From Thermothielavioides terrestris NRRL 8126 (taxonomy: Eukaryota; Ascomycota; Sordariomycetes; Sordariales; Chaetomiaceae): 64,000 nt of DNA. Under the pieces are notes generated by a model, which was not told the origin of the DNA, searched no databases, and was given only the letters and a program-made list of their open reading frames with translations. Both the position numbers and the translations under genes were made by a program. Numbering within the stretch: the stretch's first letter is position 1; each line of letters starts with the position of its first letter. The stretch is from contig NC_016459.1 in the NCBI RefSeq assembly GCF_000226115.1, positions 1,240,001-1,304,000 of the forward strand. The letters are read 5' to 3'. Of this stretch, positions 43,884 through 55,143 are shown in pieces.

Positions 43884-44381
43884 CTTGACGCCGACAGAGC
43901 CAGACTGTTTGGCAGGGATTGGGGCAGTCGAAGGAGGAATTTGTGTCGATCTGGATGTGAATTTCCTTGTTCGGGGTGTTCCGTTTGCGGTCGTCAGGGT
44001 ATCTGGGGGCGAGATTTGGAGAGCCGGAAGTTGGAGAGTTGGTTGATGACTGGGAGTTGGTGATGGAAGCAGGAGCCCACAAGCCTGCCCAGCTCTCCCA
44101 CTTGACGCGGCAGGGCAGCCTGCTGGTCGTGGTACGTACCTACCTTACCGTACCTTTGCTGAGGGCCTGTGCAAGCCGCTTGCCTTGTGGAATCCCTCCT
44201 CTCTGATTGGCCACGTTCCAGTGGTTCTTGGCTTGGACTAGCAGGGTGGGCCGGGAGCTCTGAGCCGGCGGGCAGCGTCTCGATTGCTTGGTCGCATTGA
44301 ATTGAACGCAGCTCAACTTCAATTGACTGCGACGCAGCCCGTCTTGGGACATCCCACATCCCACAACCACCACCAGCCACC
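43884..44381. promoter_or_regulatory. Bidirectional promoter RPN9 / nuo-40
   Basis: 498 nt between two divergent start codons; too short for separate distant promoters. It contains ACCTACCTTACCGTACC near 44138. Confidence 0.6.
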
Positions 44382-45901
44382 ATGGCCTCCCTGCCGACCG
44401 CCGTGCGGTCCACGGCGCCCAAGATCGCGAGAAGCGCACTGCAGCGCCGGGCCATTTCCGACGTGCACATCACGCGCACCGGCAAGCCGCTTGTGCGCAC
44501 CCAGGGCGGCCGGTTCGTTGCTCCACTCCCTCTCGCCATCCAAAATGCGTCTGACCGAGTGTTCTCCCCAGTTCCTCCCTCGGCGAGCACACAGCTACCG
44601 TCTTCGGTGCCACCGGCCAGCTGGGCCGCTACATCGTCAACCGGCTAGGTGCGACCGTCCGCTCCGGACAGTCTCGACACTCGAACTGACCAGCCATTGC
44701 GCAGCGAGGCAAGGATGCACCGTCATCGTGCCGTACCGCGAGGAGATGGCCAAGCGTCATCTCAAGTTGACCGGCGATCTGGGCCGCGTTGTGTTCACCG
44801 TGAGGCCCTCGGGACGACGTATGTGGGGGGGAACGAGTTGCTGAGCGGAAGTTAGGAATTCGACCTGCGCAACACCCAGTCGATCGAGGAGAGCGTCAGG
44901 CACTCCGACGTCGTCTACAATCTGATCGGCCGCAACTATCCCACCAAGTGAGCCGGGGACGTCGCTTCATCTCGAGTGGGAGGAGGGGCTGACGGATTCA
45001 GGAACTTCTCGCTCGAAGATGTGCACATCGAGGGCGCTGAGCGGATTGCGGAGGCGGTTGCCAAGTACGACGTTGACCGGTTCATCCACGTTTCGTCGTA
45101 CAACGCAAATCCGGATTCGACTTCCGAGTTCTTTGCCACCAAGGTAATGGTCCACCAGTCCAGAATGAATCATGGAGCCTGCTGACGCGGATTGCAGGGC
45201 TATGCCGAGCGCGTGGTGCGGGAGATCTTCCCCGAGACCACCATTGTCAGGCCGGCCCCGATGTTTGGATTCGAAGATAAACTGCTGCTCAAGCTCGCCA
45301 GCGTCACGAACCTGTTCACGGCGAACAACATGCAGGAGCGGTACTGGCCAGTGCACGTACGTGACAGACCGACCAGGACGGGCGGGATGGCTAGGCTCTA
45401 ACGCGGCTTGCAGGTCATCGATGTTGGCGAGGCGCTGGAAAAGATGCTGTTTGACGACAACACGGCGTCGCAGACCTTCGAGCTGTACGGCCCACGCAAC
45501 TACTCGACGGCCGAGATCGCCGAGCTGGTTGACCGGGAAATCTACAAGAAGCGGAGGCACATCAACGTGCCCAAGGCGATCCTGAAGCCGACAGCTGGCC
45601 TCCTCAACCGCGTCCTCTGGTGGGACATCATGTCCGCCGACGAGGTAGAGCGCGAGTTCATCGACCAGGTCATTGACCCGTCGGCCAAGACGTTCAAGGA
45701 TCTGGGCATGGAGCCCAGCGACATTAGCAAGTGGACTTATCATTACCTGGTAAGCGCTCGTGCTACCCCTCCCTGTTGGAGCGTTGCTGATGCCCGTGAT
45801 AGAAAGGATTCCGGTCTTCGACATTCTACGACCTGCCGCCTGCGACCGAGAAGGAAATGCGGGAGGAGAAGAAATACATTCACGTGCTGGACGACCAGTA
45901 A
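44382..45901 (+). CDS. nuo-40: NADH:ubiquinone oxidoreductase 40-kDa subunit (NDUFA9 homologue)
   Basis: Eight exons (44382-44512, 44572-44648, 44705-44799, 44856-44947, 45002-45143, 45198-45356, 45414-45749, 45803-45901) give 376 residues. The Arg-rich start (MASLPTAVRSTAPKIARSAL) is a mitochondrial presequence. The atypical short-chain dehydrogenase fold shows the nucleotide-binding turn VFGATGQLGRYIVNRL, DVVYNLIGRNYPT, FIHVSSYNANPDS and IVRPAPMFGFEDK. The tail KEMREEKKYIHVLDDQ closes the protein. This is an accessory subunit at the joint of the two complex I arms; it binds NADPH structurally rather than reducing quinone. Intron 1 uses a GTTCGT donor. The ORF is fragmented by introns, but every join keeps the family sequence. 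Confidence 0.95.
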
Positions 45902-46234
45902 GCGGCCATTCAAAGCGATGGCTTGGACATTCGCCGTTGGGGAAGCAGACTGGACACCGTAGAGTGTACATACCGATGTAACTAGACGCTATTTCCTTGA
46001 ATTAACCTCTGAGAACACTTAGGGGTCTTGCGGGGCAGTAAACCACTGTGTACTGTGTGGACGGCTCTCGATGCTGAGCTCTGATGTTTTGCAGCCATTT
46101 TGCTGCAATCCAGCCCGTCTCACAGCCCCATAATCCACTCCAAAATTTTGGCCCCTCACTCACACAAGCAGCGACCTCATTCATCAGATCACATCAAACC
46201 ATTCCCGTCCATCAATCTCAAATCTCTATTCAAA
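45902..46234. other. nuo-40 / EFM5 intergenic
   Basis: 333 nt: the 3' flank of nuo-40 and the EFM5 promoter. Nothing further seen. Confidence 0.5.
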
Positions 46235-47568
46235 ATGACCAACCATGAGAGTGACGATGAAGAGCTGTTCGTCTCAGCCTCTGCTCTTCTCACTTCCTCG
46301 AAATCATGATACTGACCGGCCTTGTCATGTATGTCCATAGGACGCTCTCGGCGTCAACCCTCGACGCCCTGAAAGCGTTCTACGCCGAGCGCGACGCCCG
46401 CGCCGAGCAGTTCGCCAAGCTCCAGGCCGAAGCCGAGGAGCGGCATGCGGCCGGTCAGACGAAGCCGCTGTCCATGGACGTGTTTACCGAAGACTGGAAC
46501 AAGAGTCAGTTTTGGGTGCGTCTCACGGTTCGGGACAAGAACCTTGGAACGTTGGAGCGAGAGAGCCGTTCGTGTTCTGCAGTGGACGCTGACTGGACTG
46601 CTGTGGTTGTGGGCTACCACCTGTGTAGTATGCGGAAGAGACGGCCTCGCTGCTGGCACGGCAGCTGCTTGATGGGGCTACGGCAGAGACGACGATCGCC
46701 GCTGTCTCGGCGCCCAGTGTGTTTGTGGCGATGAAGAACATCTTGGTGAGTTGACTGACCCCTATTCTCCCCAAGTCGTCGAGACATTCTCCCAGCTTGG
46801 GGAAGCAGGTGGTAGAAGTGGCAGGTCACTGACGAGATGCTACCATGCAGAACGCCGCGCCTTCAGATGAGCCTAAACCAAAACTCGTGCTGCTCGAGCA
46901 CGACAACCGCTTCGCCATCTTCTCCGAGTTTGTCTTCTACGACTACGCCCAGCCGCTGAAACTGCCCAGTCCGTCATTTCCCTAATTGCTCTCATCTTCT
47001 TTAATATGGACAAGCTAATTGACACCGCCTAATGAAGGCCACCTGAAAGGCACCTGCGACCGCATTATCTGTGATCCGCCGTTCCTCAACGAAGACTGCC
47101 AGACTAAAGGTATGCTGCACCAGCCCAACTTCCCCCCTTGTACTCCTTACACAACGGAGAAAACACAACTAACAACCCAACCCCGCCTCCCCCTTTCCCC
47201 TATCAGCGGCCCTCACAGTCCGCTGGCTCGCCAAGCCGTCACCACCATCCCCCTCGCAACTACAACCACAACCACAGCCACAACCACAACCCGCACCATC
47301 CAGCTCCTCCTCCTCCCACTCCTCCTCCAGCGACGATGCCGCCCCCCACCAGCAGCAACACCAGCAGCAGCAGCAGCCCCAACCAACGACAAAACTGATC
47401 GTCTGCACGGGCGAGCGGATGGAGCCCCTCGTGACGCGGCTGTACCGCGCGCTGGGCCTGCGCACGACCGACTACGAGCCGCGGCACGCGGGCGGGCTGA
47501 GCAACGAGTTCTACTGCTACGCCAACTTCGCGGCGGCGGACGGCTGTTGGGGGTGGCGGGTGCGGTGA
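46235..47568 (+). CDS. EFM5: Protein-lysine N-methyltransferase Efm5
   Basis: Six exons (46235-46266, 46341-46515, 46629-46745, 46851-46968, 47038-47109, 47207-47568) give 291 residues. Joining exon 1 to exon 2 yields SDDEELTLSASTLDALKAFY. Later landmarks are MDVFTEDWNKSQFWYAEET, LLDGATAETTIAAVSAPSVF, LVLLEHDNRFAIF and GTCDRIICDPPFLNEDC, whose DPPF is the N6-adenine-methyltransferase-like catalytic motif. The C-terminal strand pair reads KLIVCTGERMEPL and GGLSNEFYCYANF. Efm5 trimethylates elongation factor eEF1A at a conserved lysine (Lys79 in yeast). The protein is longer than usual because a ~55-residue Gln/Pro, Ser and Gln-rich stretch is inserted just after ALTVRWLAKP. Introns 1 and 4 have GTTCGT and GTCCGT donors, so those two joins are the least certain. 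Confidence 0.9.
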
Positions 47569-48043
47569 GGTAGAGGAATCTCAAGGGGGGGGGATGTATT
47601 AAATTTAACCCCGACGGAGAAAGGGGAGGTGGTGGAAGGGGGTAAGCTGTTTTGGTAGGTACCTAGGTAGGTGGGTAGTTAGAACAAACGAGGGTCCCGG
47701 GGAAAAAGGCGATGTAAATACATGTTTTGGGGATGGAAAGGATGCGCAACGGAGCATCGCATGGGGTGGGTGGGGTGGTAGACGCGAAACAAGCAGAGAT
47801 GTCTGTCTGCTGATGCCTGTGCGAGACGCCCGCAGACTGACACCACTCTCCGCGCTCGAAAGGAGAACAGCGAAACGACACAACGCATGCATGATTCCGT
47901 TTCCCTTGAGAATGGCATTTCCCCCAATCCCCATCCAGACCGGCCCGGTCTATGTAAACATATTAACGAAGAACCCCCCAGACTCCCTTGCAAAACGAAA
48001 CTATTCAACCTCTCTCTTACCCTTCCGCAATAAACCCGCCCGC
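47569..48043. other. Convergent intergenic EFM5 / UBP8
   Basis: 475 nt between two 3' ends. It has a G run after the EFM5 stop (47585-47593) and one copy of the palindrome TACCTAGGTA (47660-47669). Confidence 0.5.
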
Positions 48044-49971
48044 TTACGACAACGATCGAACAATGTAGAACAGAAGATATGCCTGCGAGTTGAGCACGTC
48101 CGACTTCTGCGCCAACTCCACCTTGTGGTCGTTGAACGCAAACCACTAACGGCTCCCCCCTTCTCGTCAGTACGTGTGTCTCTGGCTCTCAGCAGCAAGA
48201 AACAAAAATTGCTGGAAGAGAAAGAAAAAAGACTGACCTGATCGCCGACTCGGCAATACGACAGGTAATGGCCGGTGTCGATTTCCCCTACATGCACGAC
48301 CACGCTGAGGAGGTCGTACGTGCACGAGCGCGCCAGCTCGTAGTTCTCCTTGGACTCGGGCGCGCTGCGAGCCCGGTTCGTGTACGGGAGCATGTTGAGC
48401 TGAAGCGGGAACTGCACCGGCGTGTCGATCTTTGCGGCACGCTCGTTGCGGCCTTGCTTGAACTCGAACCTCTGCGGCGGCCCGGTTAGCACGGTATTTC
48501 ACGTTTGCGGTGGGTAGGGGACGAGGGATGAGCCCTACCTTGAGCTGGATGGCGAGCACGTTCGGCAACCGCTTGATGGACGTCTGCCGCCGCGCCTGCT
48601 GCATCGAGTTGCAGTTGTTGCAGCGGTACTCGCACTTGTCCGACTTGACGTACTCCTCGTCGAGACACTCCTGCAACGTCAACACGCCGCCGTTTGGTCT
48701 TGACGGGGCCTTTTTGCTCTTCTTCTGCGAGAGGTTCTCCAGCGGCAGGCTGAGGTCCAAGAAGCTCTGCACCTGATTCGTCACGCCGCCGCAGTTCTGA
48801 CACGTGGTGGTGCTCTGGAGCTTGCCGTAGTACGTCTGGTGGATGATGCAGTTGCAGCTGTGCTCGCTGCCGGTCTCGGGCTTCTTGCCGTCGCCGTTGC
48901 GCTCGTGCAGCTCCTCGGCCAGGAACTGGAAGAACTCGTGTGCATCCTGCTCCTTGGTTGTGACCAGGTTCTCGAACGCCTTCTTCTCGCTGATCCAAAA
49001 CCCGGAGAGAATGTTGGCGGCCGTATACCCGTTGGTGTTCTCCAACGCGTAGAAGTCTTGGAACATGTCGTCCATGGCGCAGCTCAGGCAATGCGGCGTG
49101 TCGCAGTTGCTGCTCTGGTGGCCGTCACTCAGGTAAAAGTTTCGTAGGATCGGGTTGTGGATGAAGCTCTGGAGGACGACGTTCTGGTAGCAGGTGGCCC
49201 CAGCATTGTAGATGCCCCGCAGGCCGTTGGCCTTGCAGGATGCTGCTGTTGTGTTCGCCGAGATGTAAGTCGGATTGTCCCTGACGGGATCGGCTGCCTC
49301 GAAGAGTTCTTCGTGTTTTCGCTTCCGGGCTAAGGAGGACGAGGATAGGGGTTAACGCGTGTGCATGACGCCGCGAACAAGGACCTAAGAAGGAACATAC
49401 TCGTGGAGAATGTGCCCGTTCCCATCTTCCTTATCCTGAGGTCCTCAAAGGTAGGGTCCCAGACGATATCATCGCACATCTGGCAGTAAAGAGCACCGCT
49501 CCTCGACTCGACGTCTATGCCCAGGTCAGTAAGCCGTTGATACCCGGCCACCCAGGACCAGCCCACCAAGCGCCGGGGACGTGTACATACAAAATCTGTG
49601 CGACTTTTTATTGCCATGCTTTATGCGATCGTCTTCGGTCAATGTCGAGGGACATTGCAGGCAGAGGTATGTAGGGGTGAGCGAGGTGACAATCTGGCCA
49701 TCGGTCGCCTTGGCCGTCTGGGAGATGAGCGGCGTTGTGTCGAAGATGGTACGGAGTATTGTTTTGTAGTGTTGGATCGAGGTGTTCGTGGTCGCTTGGT
49801 CTTGGTTGAAGAGCCTCTGCAGGTGTTCTGTGGTTGTCAGCGACAAGGCGCGACAAGATTCCGGGACGGACACCGGTCTAACTTACCACAGCCGTACATA
49901 GGCTGGCCTGGCTGGGGCGACTTGACTTTGTAGTTCTTCGGCGACGCCGGAGTGGCAGGCCGCGCAGACAT
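48044..49971 (-). CDS. UBP8: Ubiquitin carboxyl-terminal hydrolase Ubp8 (SAGA deubiquitinase)
   Basis: Six exons (49971-49887, 49827-49591, 49514-49401, 49329-48539, 48471-48238, 48145-48044) give 520 residues. The N-terminal ZnF-UBP domain (about 28-145) has MYGCEHLQ, YLCLQCPS, HRFYVESRSGALYCQMCDD. The USP catalytic core starts with the Cys box NAGATCYQNVVLQ (Cys about 191) and includes QDAHEFFQFLAEELHER. It also has a CxxC pair (CQNCGG, YRCNNCNS) for a structural zinc. The His box is EIDTGHYLSY (His about 478), and WFAFNDHKV supplies the third catalytic residue. Ubp8 removes ubiquitin from histone H2B within the SAGA deubiquitination module with Sgf11, Sgf73 and Sus1. Domain order and length match Ubp8/USP22 and not the larger general USPs. 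Confidence 0.94.
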
Positions 49972-51206
49972 CGTGGAGACCCTCGTGCCAGGTCAACGGG
50001 GTATCAAGGAGTAGGGGTATCAAGGAGTAATTGACGGCGAGCTGTGCCGCGGTTCTGGAGGTCTTGCCGGGACTGCCAGCGTTCCGGGTTCCCGCACCTG
50101 CGCCCAACGGTCGAAGCTCGGGAAATCACACAACGGTGCCGTTCTCTCGTGAATAATGGTATAGCACGCAAAAAGACAGTCGTTGTCTGCCCTAAGCGGG
50201 TCGGTGATGGGACAGTCGGTTCGCTCGAAGGGCGCTCTTAAACGTGTCGGATGATTCTGGGGATGCGCCAAGTTAAGGGACAGGGACGAAGGCAAGGCAC
50301 GCCCAATTGTTTGATCGTGGCAGCAAACAGTTTGCGGCTTTCTTCACGTGGTCAGAATAGAACAATGCATTCATTGGGGCATATGGCACAATACTTATTC
50401 AATCGGTTTGGCAAGCAAGTCGGAAGCTATTGTTGCGCGCAATCATGCCTTCTCGCATCGGCCGAGCGGTGTCCAGCAGCGCCGGCCCTGAAGCGAGACC
50501 CGTTCACTACGGCTACGGCTGGAAATTGCTTATCGGGTCGTTCCTGCAAGGCTTATCGATAGTGGTGGAGCGCTCAGCTCCAGGCGCCAAAAGGGTAGCG
50601 TGGCACGGGACAAGGGAACTCGCGTCCGCTGACTGCCCACCGCATCGACATCAGCCTCGGCATCAGCCTCGGCATTACGTGAAGCTAGCTGAGCGAACGA
50701 ACCAAGCAGCTAGCCTGCCGTCTGTCCTGTCCCACCATGGCACCTGCAGTTTTGGTGCCGCTTATCTGTGCGATGGTTTCGCCAATTCGCATTTCACATG
50801 GATCTCTCACAGAGCACAGAATTACCTAGGTAGCTAGGTAATGACCTACAACGACCACAGTTCCGATCGGAGGAGGCTGTCAAGTACAGCTGACTCGAGT
50901 TCATTGCTGTGTTCAAGCCTCAATCGGAAGCTTTGAATGATCTATTAAACCTGCCGTCCTGCGGTGCCTTATTCATTGCCTGCGCATCCGACACACGCCG
51001 CCCGGCTGCCTGCCGAAAGCTCAGCTCGGCAACCCACCACTGCCGGACCGAACCTACCCCGCAGCGGTCCGGACACAGGTCCCGCCATCCACCAGTGGGC
51101 GGGGTGGGGGACGCGTATCAAAAGCACAGCGCCGTACTCGCCGATGCGCCTCGCGGCTGGCTTGCTGCCGCAGCCTCTTCTCAGACCAACCACATCCGGA
51201 CTCAAT
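49972..51206. promoter_or_regulatory. Divergent region UBP8 / LACTB2-like gene
   Basis: 1.2 kb with one copy of TACCTAGGTA (50823-50832). The frame of the downstream gene is open upstream to 50964, with a possible earlier ATG at 51144. Confidence 0.45.
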
Positions 51207-52184
51207 ATGGCCACCCAACTTCCCCCGCTCCCGGAAGTCGAGCGCCTCGCCGTCGGGTGCATCCGCATCCTGGGCGGCAACCCCGGCAAATTCACGCTGC
51301 AGGGCACCAACACCTACCTGCTCGGCACGGGGCCGCGCCGCCTGCTGATCGACACGGGCGAGGGCAAGCCGTCCTGGATCGCCGCGCTCAAGCGCGTGCT
51401 GGCGGAGGAGCGCGCCTCGATCGACAGCGCCATCCTCACGCACTGGCACCGCGACCACACCGGCGGCGTGCCGGACCTCCTGCAGGCGTGGCCGGGCGTC
51501 CCGGTCTTCAAGCGCCACCCGGAGCCCGGCCAGCGCGACATCGCCGACGGGCAGACCTTCGCCGTGGAGGGCGCGTGCGTGCGCGCGGTGCACACGCCGG
51601 GCCACACGGCCGACCACGTGGTCCTGCTGTGGGAGCGGCAGGCGGATGATGGCGATGATGGTCCGGACGGGGCAGAGTCCGACGTCCTGTTCACGGGCGA
51701 CAGCGTGCTGGGCCACGGCACGGCCGTGTTCGAGGACCTCGCCGAGTACCTGGCCAGCCTGGAGAGGATGCGCCGGCTGTTCCGCCGCGGCGGGGGCCGG
51801 GCGTTCCCCGGCCACGGGGCCGTTGTCGCGGACGGGCCGGGCAAGATCGCCGAGTATATCCAGCACCGCGCGCAGCGCGAGGAGCAGGTCCTGCAGACGC
51901 TCCGCGGGGCGAGGCCTGGCGAGAGCGAGGCAGAAAATGGAGGTCCTGGTGGGGCTGTGAAGGACGGTAGCGGGAATGCGAATGGGGCCTGGACCGTGAT
52001 GGAGCTCGTCAGGTCCATCTACCGGGATGTGCCGGAGAGTTTGCATCCCGCGGCTGCGGGTGGGGTTGTGCAGATTTTGCAGAAGCTACGGAAGGAAGGG
52101 AAGGTATTGGCCGTGGCCGATGGTGATGGCGAGAGATGGAGACTTGCAGGTTCGGGCTCCGGCTTGGGCCGACCTGCTCTGTGA
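51207..52184 (+). CDS. Metallo-beta-lactamase-fold hydrolase, LACTB2-like
   Basis: A single exon of 326 codons from the ATG at 51207 gives 325 residues. The fold motifs are clear: GTNTYLLG and LLIDTGEG at the start, the metal-binding THWHRDHTGG (His79, His81, Asp83, His84), HTPGHTADHVVL (His143), FTGDSVLGHGTAVFED (bridging Asp) and FPGHGAVV. A C-terminal winged-helix-like segment follows (VVQILQKLRKEGKVLAV). LACTB2-type proteins are single-strand-specific endoribonucleases, mitochondrial in mammals; in fungi, paralogues act as thioesterases next to polyketide synthases. No polyketide synthase is near, so the LACTB2 role is preferred. An in-frame ATG 63 nt upstream (51144) would add a short Arg- and Leu-containing leader. 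Confidence 0.88.
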   Translation: MATQLPPLPEVERLAVGCIRILGGNPGKFTLQGTNTYLLGTGPRRLLIDTGEGKPSWIAALKRVLAEERASIDSAILTHWHRDHTGGVPDLLQAWPGVPVFKRHPEPGQRDIADGQTFAVEGACVRAVHTPGHTADHVVLLWERQADDGDDGPDGAESDVLFTGDSVLGHGTAVFEDLAEYLASLERMRRLFRRGGGRAFPGHGAVVADGPGKIAEYIQHRAQREEQVLQTLRGARPGESEAENGGPGGAVKDGSGNANGAWTVMELVRSIYRDVPESLHPAAAGGVVQILQKLRKEGKVLAVADGDGERWRLAGSGSGLGRPAL

Positions 52185-55143
52185 AAATCTAGGCCCGCGG
52201 CCAGGGCTGTTCCCTACCTTTCGAAAAGTGCGGCTGTACCTTGCAGTTTTACACTTATTCTGCGCAGAAATGGTCGGGGCGGCTGTTCCGGCATTTTGGA
52301 ATGTCGACGGCAGTGGCTTGGTGCCGCCGTTCAGCCCTACGGCAATCAGCCTCGGACGCAAGCGGTGCCGTGACGTCAGATCCGAGAGGCGGATCTCGAT
52401 TTGCATCTCGCAGCAACCAGCTTGCGGCGAGATAGACCAGAGATATCCAAGCTTCTGGTGTCGTGTTTGGCTACCCGCTGCGTTGTGAACCAGCGGGAGG
52501 GTGTGCCACATCGTCATGGCAGAGTCTGGTTGGGCAAGCCCACGCCGACGAGCCTCTCCGCCTCGCGGCTTGTGTTGATCGGAACCTTCGGAAGCACAGT
52601 ATGGGAATGTGTGGGCCCGTGTAAGTGGTTGTCGGGAATATCGGGCCCACCCCCACCCCATCGCAGATGATTCTTTTCCCCTGCCTTCTTTTACAAATCC
52701 TTTTCTTCTTGTTGCCCGGGGTCGCGAAGCGCAAGATGGGCTTGCTTGAAGGAACCCGCTTACCCTACTGTGGAATATCTCCTTGGAAGAGGATTCGAAG
52801 CACTGGCAAGGCGGGCGAAGGTGGCCTGCTCAAGCGCCTCGGGTGCTAGGCAGCATAACTGTGTGCATCAGAGCTGGCATATTAGTACACTAATTCCCGT
52901 GGGATCGACCCGAACCTGTACGGAGTCGTGTACACTATACACTAGTGTGCGTACACTACTGTGGTACATGATTGCGGCACCACAAGTTGCCGAGGCCACC
53001 TGTGAAGGCGGGAAGAGACCACATGGATCGGCAGGGCTCAGGTGGGAAACATCGTCAGAGTGGGGTTGTGTGTTTGATTGATCGTCGGACGCGCCCGGTG
53101 GGGGGTGGCACGGGCCTCCCACCCTGTGAATGTGAAATCTCGTCCGTTTGAGGCGGGGGTCGGGAGCGCGCAAGGCTCCGGGCGTTTACGCAGTTGTGTC
53201 ATGTAAGTGCCATAATCTGACGAGCTGCTGTCATGAGCGTTCGCGGCCCGGTTGTGTCGTCGGGTTACACGTGGGTGCCCTGCATAACCCAGGTACACAA
53301 ACTGAGTCGCCGTTCAGCGTGCCCAGGGAGCCTTGGGTCGCGTCGGTTGGGCAGGCCCAGGTAACTGCACTACACTACTGTACTGTCGGGTACCACAGTA
53401 CACTACGGATAGATTTCGATCCCCAGTCCGCTGGTGTATGAAGGTAGTGTGCATACTCTACCCCAGTATGTTTGTGCATGCATTGTTCGCAGGCACACTC
53501 GGTAGCGTAGTACCAAGAGTTCGGGCAAGTGCCTCGCGCTCAATCGCAACTCCGAGTCCGTTGACCGCCGCCAAGATTGACGAGACATCGAACCGTGCAC
53601 ATCCGTCTTGACCCAAAGAGAGGCTAGCGGAAACGGCTGCTGCAGGAATCGTGTGCCGAGACTCGGTACTGCGCAGTAGGGTAGCATCGGGTCTCAGGGC
53701 AGGCCTAAGCTTTGCATTGTCGGTGGTCAGTTTGAAAGACGGGAGGGATTCAAGGAACTTCTCCGTGTTTCCACCCTCCTGGCAACCTGGAAATATCCCC
53801 TCATCCAGCAGTATTTTATCCGTTGAAGTAGGAAAAATCTGATCAGGCAATGTGGATGAGAAATTCACGATATGTTTCCGGTTCGACACCGTAGCGCTCC
53901 ACTGGCGCCGTTAACTCCGGCCCCACTTGGTGACTAAAAGCCAAACGCCGGCGGCGCGGCAGATCCAGCCACCCATATCGGCGAATGGCATTTCGATCCG
54001 AGCTTACAGGATTGACCTGGAGAGGTGCAGTTGCTCTTTGTATACTGTCCGAATTACACAAGTGTTCACGACACGTTTGGTAAAGCTGTGTCCGCCATCA
54101 ATCAACTGCGCAGTTGGAGGAGTTCGGAAGGTTGGGAGAGATCCTCACATCGTACTTCGTAGTAGGTTAATCCGTCTCTCGCACACCGCCGGGGGATACC
54201 TAGGTGCCTAAGGTGCACATGCGTGTACGGTCCGTACTTGGATGGCCGGTGTCGTTCGAGGCTGACTCAGCTCGTGCGATCCCATGCGCTTCTCATTGGT
54301 CCTGGGCCAAGCTGTCGGAGCATGTGGATGTGCGGTGCCGAAGTGGGAAAGCTGCTTCACAGGCAGCAAAAGGGACGCCAGATGGCAGCTGATGGGAGGA
54401 ATGACGGAATGGGTCGCGCGCATCAGAGCTTTCCCGCGCCCCACACAGTTCGCGACACACTGTAAACTCCGTTTCCCACCTGACGCCTTCGACCGCCGTC
54501 GAAAAGCTTCGGATGCGCCGGGAGCACATCGTTGCAGACAGTGAGGCCATCGCCGGAAGGGTATTCCGCACTGGAACAGGGCCTGCGGGTGGTATGACTC
54601 CTTGCCCGAAATTACCAATCACTGTACGCAACAGGAAAGCGAGGTGCTCGGCGTTGACCATGGCCGAGTTTAAAGCTTTGCGCGCCCGGCTCTTGGTCCG
54701 TCGCTGCGCCCTTCCGGAAAGGAAAGAAGCCCTTGATACAGAACACCTGAACGTGAATGCTTGCTTGCCCTTGTCCCCGCCGAGCGGCCTGCACAAAACT
54801 CTCCTTCGTCCGAACCGCGCCAGATCCATCTCAACCCTCAGGCCTCGGACGACATCCTACACACACAAGGCCCGGCAAGCGCGCGTTTCCGATGCTCGGC
54901 AGTCACTAACACCTGCCGACTCCGGATTTGACTTTGACAACGCACACTACCGAACCGTTATTAGACGGCGGGTCCTCCCCGTCGCGCCGGGATTCAAACG
55001 ACAAAAACTTGAGCGCAAATCACGAACCCCGCGCTGGTTTCGGACGGCACCGCCAGTGCCCAATTTAGGCTTGCGAGCTTAGACGAAGGCGAGGGAGTCG
55101 CCTGGCCCACCGAGCACGGTGGTTGGTTTGAGAGTTGTCCCCG
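52185..55143. other. 3-kb intergenic region
   Basis: No gene recognised. Several short, GTAC/TACAC-rich imperfect palindromes lie around 52,885-52,965 and 53,365-53,405. ORFs such as 54513-55082 show no domain. The part nearest 55,143 is the YTP1-like promoter. Confidence 0.45.

Noticed and set aside
48841..49120. Idea that the UBP8 Cys box GATCYQN is aberrant compared with GNTCF
   Set aside because: Other active USPs also use GATCYMN-type boxes with the oxyanion Asn five residues before the Cys, as here, so the enzyme looks intact.
51054..52046. 330-codon ORF antisense to the lactamase-fold gene
   Set aside because: The plus strand carries the full metal-binding motif set; the antisense has none.
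51207..52184. Polyketide-cluster thioesterase (metallo-beta-lactamase type)
   Set aside because: No polyketide synthase or other cluster gene lies within the window; the LACTB2-like role fits better.
54513..55082. 189-codon ORF before the YTP1-like gene
   Set aside because: Arg/Pro-rich without a domain and close to the next start. Probably chance.
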